A DNA stretch of 60,000 nt from Owenia fusiformis (taxonomy: Eukaryota > Annelida > Polychaeta > Sabellida > Oweniidae), in the NCBI GenBank assembly GCA_903813345.2, contig CAIIXF020000009.1:12334030-12394029 (forward strand). The letters run 5' to 3'. Position 1 is the first letter of the stretch. Each line of letters starts with the position of its first letter. The position numbers and the translations under genes are program-made. Positions 42,640 through 56,217 of the stretch are shown here, piece by piece. The notes beneath the pieces were generated by a model. That model worked only from the letters and a program-made list of their open reading frames with translations, did not search any database and was not told the DNA's origin.

Positions 42640-45020
42640 GAGATGCTGAAGGATGTAGGAATTGTTTAAGAAATTGGCGCTGGACTCACAATTTTTTCAC
42701 TTTATTAATGGCATTAATGGTTGAGAAATAGGGATCGAAACCAGCCATAGTTCTCTCCTGATGAACATTGTGAATTATTGTGTTTTATGGATTATGGCGA
42801 TGGCTTTTGCGAATGGATGTTGACCCTTTGAAACGCCTATGGACTTGGAGACTGGATTTTATCTATCCCACATCATTTGAGACTGAATGCTCTATCTTAT
42901 ATGAGTATTTGTATCTACAACTATTTTTGATGTTATGAGTATTGGATATCAATTTCTAATTTTTTCTTCAACATGTATTGTAATGACTTCAGTATGAATG
43001 AAATGTCCCTTGGTGTTCTAGTCTTGGATTGTGATATTGGTTCTTGAATGGCGGGGGAAAGACATTGTTTCTTTTCATGTTAGATCATGGTTTTGGGATA
43101 TATGGGGTTTGTTTTTCTTGACTGGTATGCACTTAGAGTTTGCTTTTTCTTGCTAAGTTCCATTACAACTTTTGGTCCTTTCCCTTTGGCACTCGTGCTT
43201 AGATATCTAAGGGGTGTATTTGTCGATATTACACATTATTCGTATTACCAGGGGTAGTGTTGAGGAATATACCCCAGGTGAAATTCTGATATATCTGTAA
43301 TGTATGCCTTTTAATATCTGTCAATTTGATCAAGGGTAGAGTAGATGGTAAATAATCACATCATGCCATATACAGATTCATGAATATATTGTAGTGTTCG
43401 TTGGGATTTGCTACTCCGTGGAGTTTTCTCGTCGTTTTCTAGTTAGATAACTACATGTATTACATAATCAACACTGTCGCTGTACTGCTATACAGTCATT
43501 TTCTCCTGAAGCGCGCCATCCAGCCATCCACATTTATGGGCTTCAAGACTTCTGATGAGACACACTGTATGTCTTCTGGTAAAGCTCCTAAGTAATAATT
43601 CTCAACTTTTTCTCAACTAAATTGTGTTGATTCAAGGCCGGATGGATTGGGACAATCTGCATATTTCAAGTTTTCCAATGAGCCCCCTTGAAATTTCTGC
43701 AATCTGCAAATGCCTTAATTGTTGGGGGTAGGGTTCGAACTTCAGTGCTGTTGTAGATTGTTTTAAGCGCTTTATATCCACCACTGCCCTCCCAGGTGAT
43801 TTTCGCTGCATGGTGAACTGATCCTGCAACTGATGGTTGTGGTTATGGTGCACAAGAAGAATACGCTATATATATCATATGATCATATTTATGATATTAT
43901 ATCACACTCAATTTCTGCACACCAGCTTGGTATTTACTTAACACTTGGAGGATGCTTACATTCTGTGCATTTTGATACTCATAATTTCTGTTTCATCTGG
44001 AACAGGGCTGAGAAGTAATAAGATGTCATGGTTTATCATGACGCATTCCATGGTGGACAGGTTGTCAGCTCAGACTGATGAGGAATCTGACAATCATAAT
44101 AACTTGGTTCATTCCACCAAGTTGGTTGAATATGCTCTAGTCACACCTAATGCTATTGCTATTTTATAGAGTTGCTGATCTATGTTAAAATTGTATATAC
44201 CATGCCATATTCATTTGTAAGATGTTTAGCTTTAATCATCATGGTCATCATTGTGCTAGGGTCAGATGGTTTCATGTCAGCCAATGGCTAGTACTTTGTT
44301 AAGGTGGTAGGCTTAACTGATTTCTCTTTCATTATAGTCAATCTGGTTAATTATCCTCCATACTTGGGGATTTAATAGCTCAATATTCTTTTTAGTTGTA
44401 CTGCCAATATCACCCATGTATGGGTTGACTTCCATCCATTCCAAAAGGACATGTTTGCTCCAAAATTGTTTAAAATTATCTGTATCAATCTAGATACAAC
44501 AGCAGAAGCCTTGAACTCCAGCAGTATAGTCCCAAGCGATATTTGTAGAGGTAAATAATTGTTGATAACTAAGTTGGTGATTCAGTAATCTCTTAGAGGG
44601 GAAAGATCATAATTGTTATTTTTCACACCTCTATGAAAATGGAATGTTAGTATAGTCACATTTTCGTTTGGATGACATTTTTTGACAAATTAGTTTAAAA
44701 AGCATCATATTTTGTATCACATGATGACTTTATAAATTGAGGTACATTGAATATAATTGCATGTGCTTCTATCAAAATATGTACTTTAGGTATTATCTTT
44801 TAACAAAGTTTTTTTTATTGTAATACTATGTAATCAATCTCAAACTAGATATCAGCAACTCGCACAGATATTAAGACATACATACATTAGAGATATATAA
44901 GAAGTTTCACAGATTTAAGCATATGAGTGACCATTAAGGGGTTTCAAAGGTATAAATCATCAAGACAATACTATTTGAAATCTAATATAGTATCATGTAA
45001 CACTACTTTGAAAAGATCTT
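42640..45020. other. Gene-poor stretch
   Basis: Short frames with no known domain. 43965-44050 matches 56320-56420 and, inverted, 50640-50730 (TTTCATCTGGAACAGGGCTG, GATGTCATGGTTTATCATGA), a short dispersed repeat. Confidence 0.5.
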
Positions 45021-45029
45021 TAAGCAATA

Positions 45030-45660
45030 CAGAATTCCTGCTCTATGCAGCCATTTTGAATCTTAAGGCATGAATTAGGAAAAACAATACTATAACAGTG
45101 ACCTGCTCTCACATTCCTTCAAATTGAATATAAAATACGCATACTTTGAAGATCACAAAATTATTGCGAAATCCCACACTAGGCGGCCATTTTGAATTTC
45201 AGGAGGCCCGAATCAGAAAAATGATACAATATTTGCAATCTACTCTTAATTACCTTTCATTTGAGTATAATAAAGCTATACTTCAGAAAGATCTCAAAAT
45301 TCCTGTTTTCCCGACCCCTCCCCCATTCACGGCCCCTGGGGGTCAGGCTGAAAACACGCAATGTATGTTAAATTAAACCTTTGTTCTCTCTATCTCTCCA
45401 AAACACATATTTCTCAGTGGTCTAATAATTCTTAATGACTGTTAACATGTTATAACTTTCAAAGTGCCACGCCCCCTTTGAAATTAATTACATAATTATA
45501 TGGTGCGATTAAAAAAAATGCTCAACATATATGATTTTGCAGATTATTTCATTTTAAAGAATACATGTGTAGCAATAGAAAAATGCACAGAAAAAAACTT
45601 TATACCTTAAAACGACCTTTAGCCTGTCAGAGGTATTTGGCAACCGGACTATAAGGGTAT
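45030..45660 (-). repeat. Inverted partial copy of the 33.8-34.6 kb repeat
   Basis: Same blocks as 33826-34640 in reverse, including GCGGCCATTTTGAATTTC and AAAGCTATACTTCAGAAAGATC. Confidence 0.7.
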
Positions 45661-47240
45661 AACTTTCTCTACATACAGTGTCATGGCTTTCATAGAACTC
45701 CTCTTCATTTCTGGAACAGCAAAACACGATTTCCCCCAAAAACATGAAGAATCATTTAAATTAACAAATATGACCTTTTTCTCTGAAACAGTTACTGCAT
45801 ATCATTTAAATATTTTTAAATTCAGACAATGAGAATTAGAATATCTTCATTCTCAAGTGAAACAGTACATTTTCTTATTTATATCATACATCCTATATAC
45901 TGGTGATCCGCTCAATTACACTGGTTACCGAATTGGTTCGTTGGAACGTCAAAGGTACGATTTTTCTTTTTTCCTTATTTCACGCGTTGTAGGCAGAATC
46001 CCCATAACATTCTTTCTCACAAATGTGTATCAGTATCATATGTTTTAGAAAATGTACATGTTTGCGAAAAAATAGCTCAGAAGAAAACAGAATTGTCAAA
46101 TTAATTCCTCACTCAAGTTACATAAACGCTACGGGTTAAAAGTGCAGAACTGTTTTTCGAAACACCTTTTATGTAACTTAGTTAGGAATTAAATTGACGA
46201 TTCTGTTGTCTTCTGAACTATTAGTTCGAAAATATGTACATTTTCTTAAACATATGATACTGATACACGTTTATGATAAAAATGTTGTGGGAATTCTGTC
46301 TACAACGTGTGAAATAATTAAGGAAAAAAGAAAAATCGTACCTTCATATTCCGACATTTTGTTACCAAAACGAACCGTTTCTGCTAATGCAACTACTGGG
46401 GTAAAAAATTAAATTTTGTGTAATTTATGTTGAAGAAATAAAAAATAATGAAAAAATATTGTAGTTACCAATGGAAACATTACATTCTAATTTTGATTGT
46501 GTGAAGTGAACAATGGTAGCGAGTTCAACTAACTAATTATGAAATATTCAGTCGTTATTTTTGCTTTTCATAATCATTTAGTCAGTTGAGAAAGTACACA
46601 GGTCATCTGAATGTATCAGGATAAAATTATTACAACCTCAATATAAAAAATAGTGAACTTGTCTAGAGATCAGGATCTACAAGCAGTGTACAGTACACGA
46701 GATCCGAACAAAAAACACAGTGTCTGTGACCTACATGTATACTAACAATGTGGGAACCAATATATAGGATGGTTCCAATCTGGCAATTACTTCCTTGTTC
46801 TTTAGACAAATTAATCAAATTTTGCAACATGTGTAGCCTTCAAATATAACTTTATTCAAGTAGATGAGAGTATCTAGAACACTTTTGTTATAAGTTCATA
46901 GCATTACTTTCTGTCATGTCTGTTCAACATTTTGGGCATCTGATTCAGTCATAAATTATGTGGTCACTTGCTTCACATATTGAACTTTTCATGAGTTTTT
47001 GAAAATGTAAGACATTTCAATGGATTTTTTTTAAATTTTGAAAAGTAAACCACTGAATATTCTAGTAATTCATACATTCTAAAGAATTGTGAACGGTTAA
47101 TTAGGTACACTAATTTCTCGGAGTCAAAAGTACTTCACTCATTTTGTCTGCATTATTTACGACCAGTGTTGGTTGAGGAAGGTTACTTCAAACTACAAGC
47201 AATATTTTCAGACTAATTCAATGAGGTTGTATCTTTGATA
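45661..47240. other. Gene-poor stretch with a foldback near 45.85-46.40 kb
   Basis: CATATGTTTTAGAAAATGTACAT (~46040) pairs with the inverse at ~46230, and TTCCTTATTTCACGCGTTGTAG pairs with CTACAACGTGTGAAATAATTAAG. Otherwise nothing recognisable. Confidence 0.5.
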
Positions 47241-47248
47241 CTACACTG

Positions 47249-47754
47249 CAGGCCTGTCAACTGTCCCGCAATTTGCGTATTTGTCACGCATTTGCTGAAG
47301 AATTTGAAGTCACGCCAGTTATTTTTGCGTGACAGAAAATGTCACGCAAATACGCATTTTACCTGGTAATTGTCAAGCAAAAATATTTCTGTAGAAAATT
47401 TTCTAAAAAAGATCGTCTGCACAGCAAAAATACGAACGCCGTAAAAAAACGTACGCATTTCGTTCGGACTTTTCACGCGAATTACCTATATGTCACGCAT
47501 TCCGTTTGAAATTTGTCGTGCCTACCCCCCCCCCCCCCATCCCCCCCCCGTTGACGGATGTTTGAAATGCGAGCGTAACGAGCGCGAAAAATTTGAGGTG
47601 TTCAAAATTTGGCAAGATGTAATAAAATTTAAACCAAGGTGTTCAAAATGTGGATCAAGGTGTTCAGATTTGGACCAAGGTGTCCACATTTTGAGGGGAG
47701 GTGTTCAACATTTCCAAGTCACTCATGTTAGGTGTGCCCAAGTTGACAGGCCTG
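47249..47754. mobile_element. hAT-like non-autonomous element, 506 bp
   Basis: The TIR CAGGCCTGTCAACT has its inverse AGTTGACAGGCCTG at the other end. The flanking 8-mers CTACACTG (47241-47248) and CTACAGTG (47755-47762) differ at one base, as an aged 8 bp duplication would. The interior has repeated GTCACGCA and GTGTTCAAAATTTGG motifs and a C run. No transposase. Confidence 0.75.
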
Positions 47755-47769
47755 CTACAGTGTATTTAC

Positions 47770-48890
47770 ATACACTTTATGTGCTAACAGTAGTAGGTGT
47801 AAATATAAAGTTGAGACAAGATTAAAGGCATAAAAAAAGTTGACCTAGAAATATCCTGTTACAGTAGTATATAAGCAATAATTCAGTCTGAGCGTATGAC
47901 TTACTGACATTCTGTTAAAGGCACGTCTATATGGAAATATTTTGAAAATTTCTGGTACAAAATAAAGTATGAAGGCATGTGTTTTATTTCTTTGCTTTTT
48001 TCAGGAAAGTATCTGCATTGCCTTCTTAAGTGACTGAGTATAAGCCTGGTAATTATCTTGTGCCAAGAAAATCTCAGGATATGCAGACCTTCCACAGAAC
48101 ATTATGTTATTTATCAAAAGACATAAAAGTCGGTGCTAGCTATGCACATATTTCTTACTTCAATTTAATCTAAAGACCAGCTTATGTGTTCTCTCAAAGC
48201 CCAAAAGTTGCGGCTGTCTCAAATCGCAGACTTTTTAAATCGACCAGTATTTCAAAAGACAACCGTAGCTTTGAGAGAATGTTCAAGCTGGTGTATAGAA
48301 TCAATTTAGTAGACTAAATCCTCTAGTTGGTATTTTTGAAATTTAGTTGGAAATACTCAGACTATAAACGTCTTTATTATGTTAAATGTTGGTGTTCAAA
48401 CATATCTTTTTAATGTAAATTATAATTCAAAGTGACTGAGGTAGTAAATTAATTTGCATATTTTTAAGTTCCACTAGCTTTATCTCTTAGACTAGACAAT
48501 ATGCTGTGTTACTTTTTATGGCATTTAATTGTACCTTACTACCTAATTGAATTTTCATAATGTCTATTTTATGAAGTAATGCTTCCTAAAATGAATTGAT
48601 AATTTTGTGCAATACAATTCACCGCAATAACCAAACCACAGAAAATAAGGATAACAAACTGAGTTCACACTCAGTCTGTTGGATTTTAATCAATAATGAG
48701 GTAAGAAATATGGGCGTAGCTGGTGCAGATATTTTTGGACTTGAGAAATATAACTTGTGGTTCTATTGTATACGCACTGATGACTTGTGTATTTCCATGA
48801 ACATGTGCCTTTAACACTAATTTGTAAATTCTGAAAACTGATTACCTATTTCCATGGTAAGGGCAACTTGTACCCCTTAATATTGTTTCT
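47770..48890. other. No gene seen
   Basis: AT-rich with short frames only. TTCTCTCAAAGC... at ~48190 is inverted at ~48265. Confidence 0.5.
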
Positions 48891-48892
48891 CA

Positions 48893-49082
48893 GGGGGATC
48901 TAGTGTGTTTTGGGGGGTATAAATGCAATTTTCCAGGGGGAGGGGGGTATGGATGCAAATTTCTGGGGGGGGGGGGGGTATGGATGCAATTATTTTCCGG
49001 GGGGGGGGGGGTATGGATGCAATTTTCTGGGGGGGGGGGGGGGGTAGCAAGAAAAAAATTCTGGGGGGGGGGGTCTCAGCCT
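48893..49082. repeat. Second G-run minisatellite
   Basis: Units of GTATGGATGCAATTTTC followed by 9-14 G, flanked at the right by CCATACATTTTTTAAATGGA, the inverse of the left flank of the array at 31852. Confidence 0.9.
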
Positions 49083-49129
49083 GTGCATCCATACCCCCCA
49101 TACATTTTTTAAATGGAATGGCCCATTCC

Positions 49130-52100
49130 AGAACAATTCTAACAAATTGAACTGATTGCCTTTCAGTGTATATCTAATCAATTTAAGCATTTAGGATGGA
49201 GGACAGAAGTATCTATTTCAATATTTTTTAGTTTTTATGGAATTAAACTACTTTATAGTTGACATAATGATTTGATATTTCAACTAAACCAGGCTAATAT
49301 GACATTGAAACTCTCAGGTATAATCAATTGTTCATATATTTCGCTTATATGCCACAATTCAATTAATTCTGACACTTATATTGAACTTCTGAAATTCATT
49401 ATGTTGTATCCATAATATTGAGTTTTTAATATAGACGGGGGGGGGGGGGGGTTAGCTACAAAATTATGTATGCTGACCATGAATTTAATTAATCAGTGGG
49501 AGTTGAAAATAAAAAATCAGTAGGGATGATTACCAATAGATCCATCGTGGGTTATTTCCTTTTTTGATTTACTTGTTTAGTCACTGATCTAATATTTCTA
49601 GAAATGGGTGTTGCCAATCATATTCATACCCAATCATCATTTATAGGTCTTATTCTCAATCCATACCAATCAAATATATCTAGGGGGATAAGTAATTAGC
49701 TGTAAGATCTTTATTTTATTATTAAGAGTTGACAAGAGTGATTACCCATTAATTTCTCAAGGGGTCTTTTGTAGGTGAGGGGCTTTAATTTCAAAAGTTA
49801 TTTTTTATAAAATGAAAACTTGCTAGTGTCTTTTTTTGAACAATTTGTATTAGTATTTAAAACAATTGTTCCTTTCTTCACAAGGTTGTTCACAAGGATA
49901 TATCCCATATATATTTGGGTGCTAATGCATCAGTAGTTGATCTGACCAGCATCTGTTTTGCTTGTTAGCTGAGGGGTTGACATATTATTTAGATAAGATG
50001 AAATTTATGGGTTTGTCTCAAAGCTATTAGTCTTGAGAAAACTAACTGTTTCCCCTCTTAAAGATAGTATGCAAGCTGATTCAATATATAATTCAAAGAC
50101 AAAATTATAGTGTTCTTTAAAGTTTTCCAGATGAATTAAAAAAATTTAACACACTACCTATACATATACATGACCTACTATTCAGATACACTATACAGAT
50201 AAAATGTTACATGTATGTCCAGTCTGGAGTTCCAATTTAAATTTTCTACAATAAAATATGAAGTACAAAATATTCTACATTGGAATCACATATATTTTTT
50301 GAGACCGACAATGACCATTGGTCATAGGTGTAGGCGGGGGGGGGGGGGGGGGGTGCGATGAGTGTGATGGCACCAAATAGAACCATGAGATAGAAGAAAA
50401 GGGCTTTACAATTTTTTTATTTGAAGTTTCTAGCTCAATTTTGAAGGAATTGCATACATTTTTATAAACTTTTTGTTTATGCCATGATCGCACCCTCCCC
50501 CCTCCGACCCAAAACCTAAAATAAATTTGACAATTGCATCCCCCCTGATTAAAAGCTGGCTACGCCCCTGAATCAAAGAATCAAAATACAAGGTGATGCT
50601 GGGCTCAAATGTTTCTCTCAAATTCATGTAACTGATGGCTATCTGGCATCATGACATCTCATTTCTTCTCAGCCCTGAGATGATGTTTCAGGTGAAACAG
50701 AAAGAAGCTATGAGTATCTGATCAGAATGGCTATCTGGTGTCCTCATAGATATCCACAGACATAAGTTTAAGATTAATGGGCCAACAAAATATGTCTTAC
50801 TAAGTACAAGCTAACATTTTTATGTATATAATGTACATCAATAATAGTTGGAAAGATGTATATAATGTATCCTCATAATTATGGCAATAATGAAAGTGAA
50901 CATTCTCCCTAAAATTATAGTTTTATTGGAATGTGTTCTTGAATAATTACCCACAAAGCAACACTCGAAGAGAACATTTTGATACCTCTTTTTCTTATTG
51001 GTCTTTTTTGTTTAATTTTGAATGATATTAATCATGTTTTATGTTTTAATCATATTCAAAATTGATTTTTCTTCAAGATAATACGAGAAACATATATATT
51101 TATCTTAATCTTTTTGAAATATTATCAAAAAAGGGAAGCATGGTACCGCTCATTTTGAAGTTCTCATGTCATAACACAGATTTGCCTACTTTTCTTTTGA
51201 AAGCCCATGGGTTCGATCTGTATATGTCTGATATTGTATTTACCATTTATTCTAACCTTGATTTGCAGATAATAAGACAGACATATAACTAAATATAGCC
51301 ATATTTTGAAAGGATTGAGAAATTTTTGCGAAATCCCATCCCTTTTTATTTAAGTATAATAAAGCTACATGTATACTTCAGAAAATTATCTCAAAATTAA
51401 AAAAATTATGTTTTCCCGACCCCCCATACACCCCCCTCGGGGTCAGGTCGAAAAACATGGAATGTGAAATAGATAGATGTTGTGAATATACATGTACTAC
51501 CAACATTTCAAACAAAAATATTTATAACTTTGGTTTAAAATGAAAAACATAAGATTCTCCCGAAAATAACGCCATTTGTAAAGCGGTGCCCACCTTGAAA
51601 AAAATATTTTTTGCATAAAACTATTTACCAATTGACACCTTTCCACCAAATGTGAAGAAAAATCTGTACAATAGTATTTGAGTTGTCTTCCGGACGGACG
51701 TCTTTAGGTTGCTGCTTATATTGTTAGCTTGAGAGTATCTTTGTTATTTTTCCTTTTCCATTTTTCCGGACGGACGGATGTACTGACAGACGAATGGATG
51801 GAGGGCTTCACTATATCCCTACCAAACTTCATTCGTTGGGATAATTATCAATTAAATGTTTTCTTTTAAATAGATCTTACCTCTGTTAAAGAAATAGATT
51901 TTCATCTTCAAGAATACTAGGTTGTGTTGTAACAAAGATAGCATAAGGATTACAAGCAATGCTAATTTATCTGTTAATCGATTTCTGACAGGTGATATCA
52001 TTTTTTAAATTACTTACCTCCATTGAACTGCGCATTAAAACTGCCATAATTTGTCATAGGCTGTTAGATCTTGAAATCTAATTACCTGCTTCAAGTGTTT

Positions 52101-52180
52101 AGTGCAACCCTTTTGCCATAACAATGACTTTTTTCAACTAGAAAACAGCAACTCCACGGAGTAGGAAATCAAAAGTTTTT
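49130..52180. other. Gene-poor stretch
   Basis: Holds poly-G runs (~49436 and ~50336), the inverted dispersed repeat at 50640-50730 and a fragment of the 33.8 kb repeat at ~51290-51440. No gene recognised. Confidence 0.5.
50320..50571. mobile_element. Possible hAT remnant
   Basis: The right end GCTGGCTACGCCCCTG is the inverse of CAGGGGCGTAGCCAGC, a common hAT MITE terminus. The left end (GGTGTAGGCGGGGG) is degenerate. Confidence 0.35.
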
Positions 52181-52186
52181 ACAAAA

Positions 52187-52625
52187 ATGGCAGCCATCTT
52201 GAAATTAGGCTGTCATCTTGAAAATTTCTTCTCAAACAGAGCTCCTTTGTCCCTAGGCATCAGCATATAAAGTTTGAACCAAATCCGTCCATTGGTATTT
52301 GAGTTATTAAAGATTAAGTTTTTTTATGAAAAATGGCGGCCATTTTGAAATTTAGAGGCCATCTTGAAAATGTCTTATTGAGTGGAGCTCCCATGTCTCT
52401 GGACATTCGCATATAAAATATGAACCAAATCCATCAACTGGTATTTGAGTTATCAAAGATTACGTTCTGCCACGAAGAATGGCGGCCATTTTGAAATTCA
52501 GCTGCCATCTTGAAAAATCCTTCCTAACTGTATCTCTTGTCTCCCTAGTTATCAGCATAATAAATTTGAACCAAATCAGTCAACTGATACTTGAATTATC
52601 AAAGATTTTCATTCTGTGCAATTTC
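52187..52625. repeat. Three-unit 146 bp tandem array with ATGGCGGCCATTTTGAAA
   Basis: Units start at 52187, 52333 and 52479. Each begins ATGGCRGCCAT and contains AACCAAATC and GAGTTATCAAAGATT. Divergence between units is moderate. Confidence 0.85.
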
Positions 52626-52680
52626 TTATATTTTCGTATTTTAGTATATGATAAATCATTTTGGGTACAAGGTATAACCC

Positions 52681-52737
52681 TTGGGAAATACAATATTCTA
52701 CCCTCGACCCCTCGGGGAGGTATATTGTATTTCCCTT
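52681..52737. repeat. Hairpin GGGAAATACAATAT / ATATTGTATTTCCC
   Basis: ~14 bp arms around a CCCTCGACCCCTCGGGGAGG centre, followed by a further ATATATTGTATTTCCC copy. Confidence 0.8.
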
Positions 52738-52759
52738 AGATATATTGTATTTCCCTGTA

Positions 52760-55670
52760 TCAAAAACCTCCCATTAATTAAACCTCATATATAATGCACA
52801 CCATTTTAAATATTAATCAAAACTATGGATATCCATGTTTCTAATGAAAGCATGTATTTGAAAGAAACAAACATTCTTCTCATATGGTATAAAGGTATTA
52901 CCAGTTGTGTCCATTTTAGATTTGATTGAAGAACTTGAATTAGAGGCAATTTTAAAATTACAATATATTAAAAGAGGCTCCGTTGCTTAGATGGGAGAAT
53001 CAATTAGCGGCATTGTTCAGTTTATGACAATATTGATGTTTAGTGTTACTTTCATGAACACCCATCCTGTAAAATAAAATTTGGAATCTAGTAGTTTGTA
53101 TATACATGAAATAGATAAAACATCGTCAAGGAAAAATATCCAACAAGATTACTAGTTTGCTCATGAAATTTAGCATACTTTAACTTGAAACAATTTGTAA
53201 AACGCAATTTTTTGGTTTGGAGATTGAAGTAATAATGATGAAAAACAAGCAATTTTAAAATATTTATGTTTTACCCAAATTTTTAAAGATTTTTGTTAGC
53301 CTTTGTTATGTCTGTTTTATTCTCAAATAAATCATGGTCATCAATTCTATTGTGACAAAATCATCATTTGCCAATTTTAAAATTGAATATTACTGGTTAG
53401 AGAATGTGATTTCTTACTTTAGGTTATATTTATATCCCGATTTATATGTATAATAATAATTGATGAAGACGAATAGAGATTATCCTATATGAGGTTCAGG
53501 GTATTGGAATTATTCCAAGGCCAATATAATATATCTGGCCGAGGGTCGTAGGTCCCAAGGGAAGATATGTTCTATTGGCCAAAGGCCTTAGGTCCTGAGG
53601 AAAGATATATTATATTCGCCAAGGGATAATCTTAATATCATGAACTGACTATAGGATGATCTGTTTATCCCATATCAATCTTTTTTATCTGGTTCACATT
53701 GTTCAATTGGACAGAGTTAGAAAGAATTCAACCATATGAATGTATCCATGTCTAATTTTGTTTTCTTGGCCTTAGGAGGATTCTCCTGTTTTTAAGGTAT
53801 TCATCCGAATATTTCTGAATCATTGATTATTAACATATGTATTAAGTATGCTACTTTCCTCATTGCTATTCATACACAAATGGTGATTATGACTTATTTA
53901 TTTTTTATTTATTTATTTCATGATAATATAACAATGGAATGAACAAAGCATGCGCACTCGACACCCTTAGTGGGCAGGCGTAATATATCTGCCCGCTCAT
54001 GCCAGGACATTAGCTATATCTGCCCGCTGGTAAAAATATGAGTATTTACAAACCTGCTATATGTATCTGAAACATGTCCAAGTATGAGACAAATGTATCT
54101 ACTTTTTTTGATTTCATACACGAAACAAATTTGTTTAGGAATTATTTGAAGTATTTCAAAAACATATACCGAACCACTATTGATGACTTGATTCAAATTA
54201 TCCTCAGTCACTATTTGTAACCCTTCCCTCCTTCCCCATTTAGGCCATTGATATGAAGATGATTTAGAGGTTATGTGAAGGATACTAGGGAAGGGTTAAT
54301 AGCCAGAGTTATATTAATTCATTTAAGTTTAATCCAAGTCATAAATGTTATGCAATTATTCACACCAGCATCACATATCATGCCCAAAGGATTGAACTGT
54401 TCATTACTTTGCAGTTGCAGTAAACATGGTAAAATGGTTCTAAATATTGAACCCAGTTGAACGAACATATTAATTAATTGTAACTCATAACTCTAGATGA
54501 CTTGAGCTTATCCATTCATATTCTAGGAACAAGTCAATGAATAAGTAAGACTTGACTCTTGACTGTCTTAAAAGACCGAGGACCCTATAAAACTTAAACT
54601 AAAAGTTCATTTGACCATTGATGACCTATGATAGGGAAGGGTCAGGATAACACTTATATAAAATATTTAAAGTGTCTAATAATGATAATGAACATATTAC
54701 AATGTTACACAACATTAGTAGATAATAATTAAATATCAATTATTGTTAGTGTAATTTGCATTTTTCATTCAATGCTGCAACAAGTGCAGAAGTACCAAAA
54801 AGTGCCACGCCCACTTTTCCCTGAAAGCAGCTATGTGTGACTATATTTGATAAATATTATTGATTTATAGGATCATTATATCAAGTTTTAAGTGTTTTAG
54901 TGTTAATAAAGACATATTATTACAAATTTTGACAAAGTAACAGCCATAAAATCCAAACAGATTTGCAAATATTTCACTTTGAGATCAAAAGGACACATTT
55001 GGGAGGGGGTCAAATTGAGAATATTTCGAGATATAAATACTGTTTCTATGGTAACCATATAAGTTAGAGATTGGAAACTACTGGCACTTACTAACCATAA
55101 TACGCCCAACCCAATATAAGACAATGAATATCTGACATGCATTAGTATTCTTTTTATTTGATGGTATTAAAGTACCCCCATGGTATTTTGGGGGTAGGGG
55201 TATAAATTGGTCTGAGGGCCGTCTGTCACCCCTATAGAAAGTCCAACTACCCAGAAAGTGACAGCACAATCATACAGATGTTTTGAAATATGTTGGAATG
55301 TGTAACCTTCCATGTAAGGAAGGTTGCATTTCTAGAGCACTTCTACAGAATGGGTCACAGTCTATAACCTGATATTTTAATGAGAGTTGCTAGCAACTTT
55401 AAAACCGGCCTTTAACAATTTATATAACCTATTCGTCTCTATCAGATTATGAACACAACATCTGATCTAGCTGCTAAAAGTCAAGATGACCCAGACAAAA
55501 TCAAAAAAGATGTTAAAGGTCTAAACAACTGCAACAACTTGCACAAATACTAAGAAATAGTAAATAGACACTTTTGAATTTTGAACACACGGCTGTTGAG
55601 ATTGATTAACACAAGACATCTTGAATCCCGGGTCTTGAATTTACATTTTCAATTCATGGTATTGACGTTG
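52760..55670. other. Upstream region of the P450 gene, no gene seen
   Basis: Contains a two-unit GGCCRAAGGYCNTAGGTCC repeat at ~53510-53635 and AT-rich sequence. No clear core promoter. Confidence 0.45.
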
Positions 55671-55674
55671 AATC

Positions 55675-56217
55675 ATGTTTCAGTTTGTTCTCCTAGGATT
55701 TGTATCAATTTACTTTCTTTATCTGATCATAAGGTATATAACCAAACCAAGAACCAACGCACCAGGACCAAAGGGATGGCCATTACTAGGAAATGCCTTA
55801 GAATTCGACATAGAAAATTTACCCGTGCAGATGGCAAAATGGGTAAATAGATATGGGGATGTCTTTAAAATAAACCTTTTTGGAGATGATATCGTCGTCA
55901 TCAGTGGGGAGTTATGCTATGAAGCTCTTGTTAAACGTGGTGACGATTTTGCAGGACGACCAATCCGTAATCGCGGTGATTGGGTGACAGAAATGGGTGA
56001 AGATATAGCATTTGCTGATACGAGCCCAGAGCAGCAAAAACGAAGGAAGATTGCTCACAGTGGCTTAAAGCAGTATGGAACTGGAATGGCTCATCTGGAA
56101 GAAGTAAACGCCAAAGAGATCAAAGATTTCTTGAAAATAGTGGCGGACAAGAAATGCTCTCCGTTCGATCCCCGTGCCGACATTTACAAGTGCGTCATCA
56201 AGATCATTACTTTATTG
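55675..56217 (+). CDS. P450 exon 1
   Basis: 181 codons, donor TTATTG|gtaagg. Holds the membrane anchor, the Pro-rich hinge and the region through the C-D helices. Confidence 0.88.
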
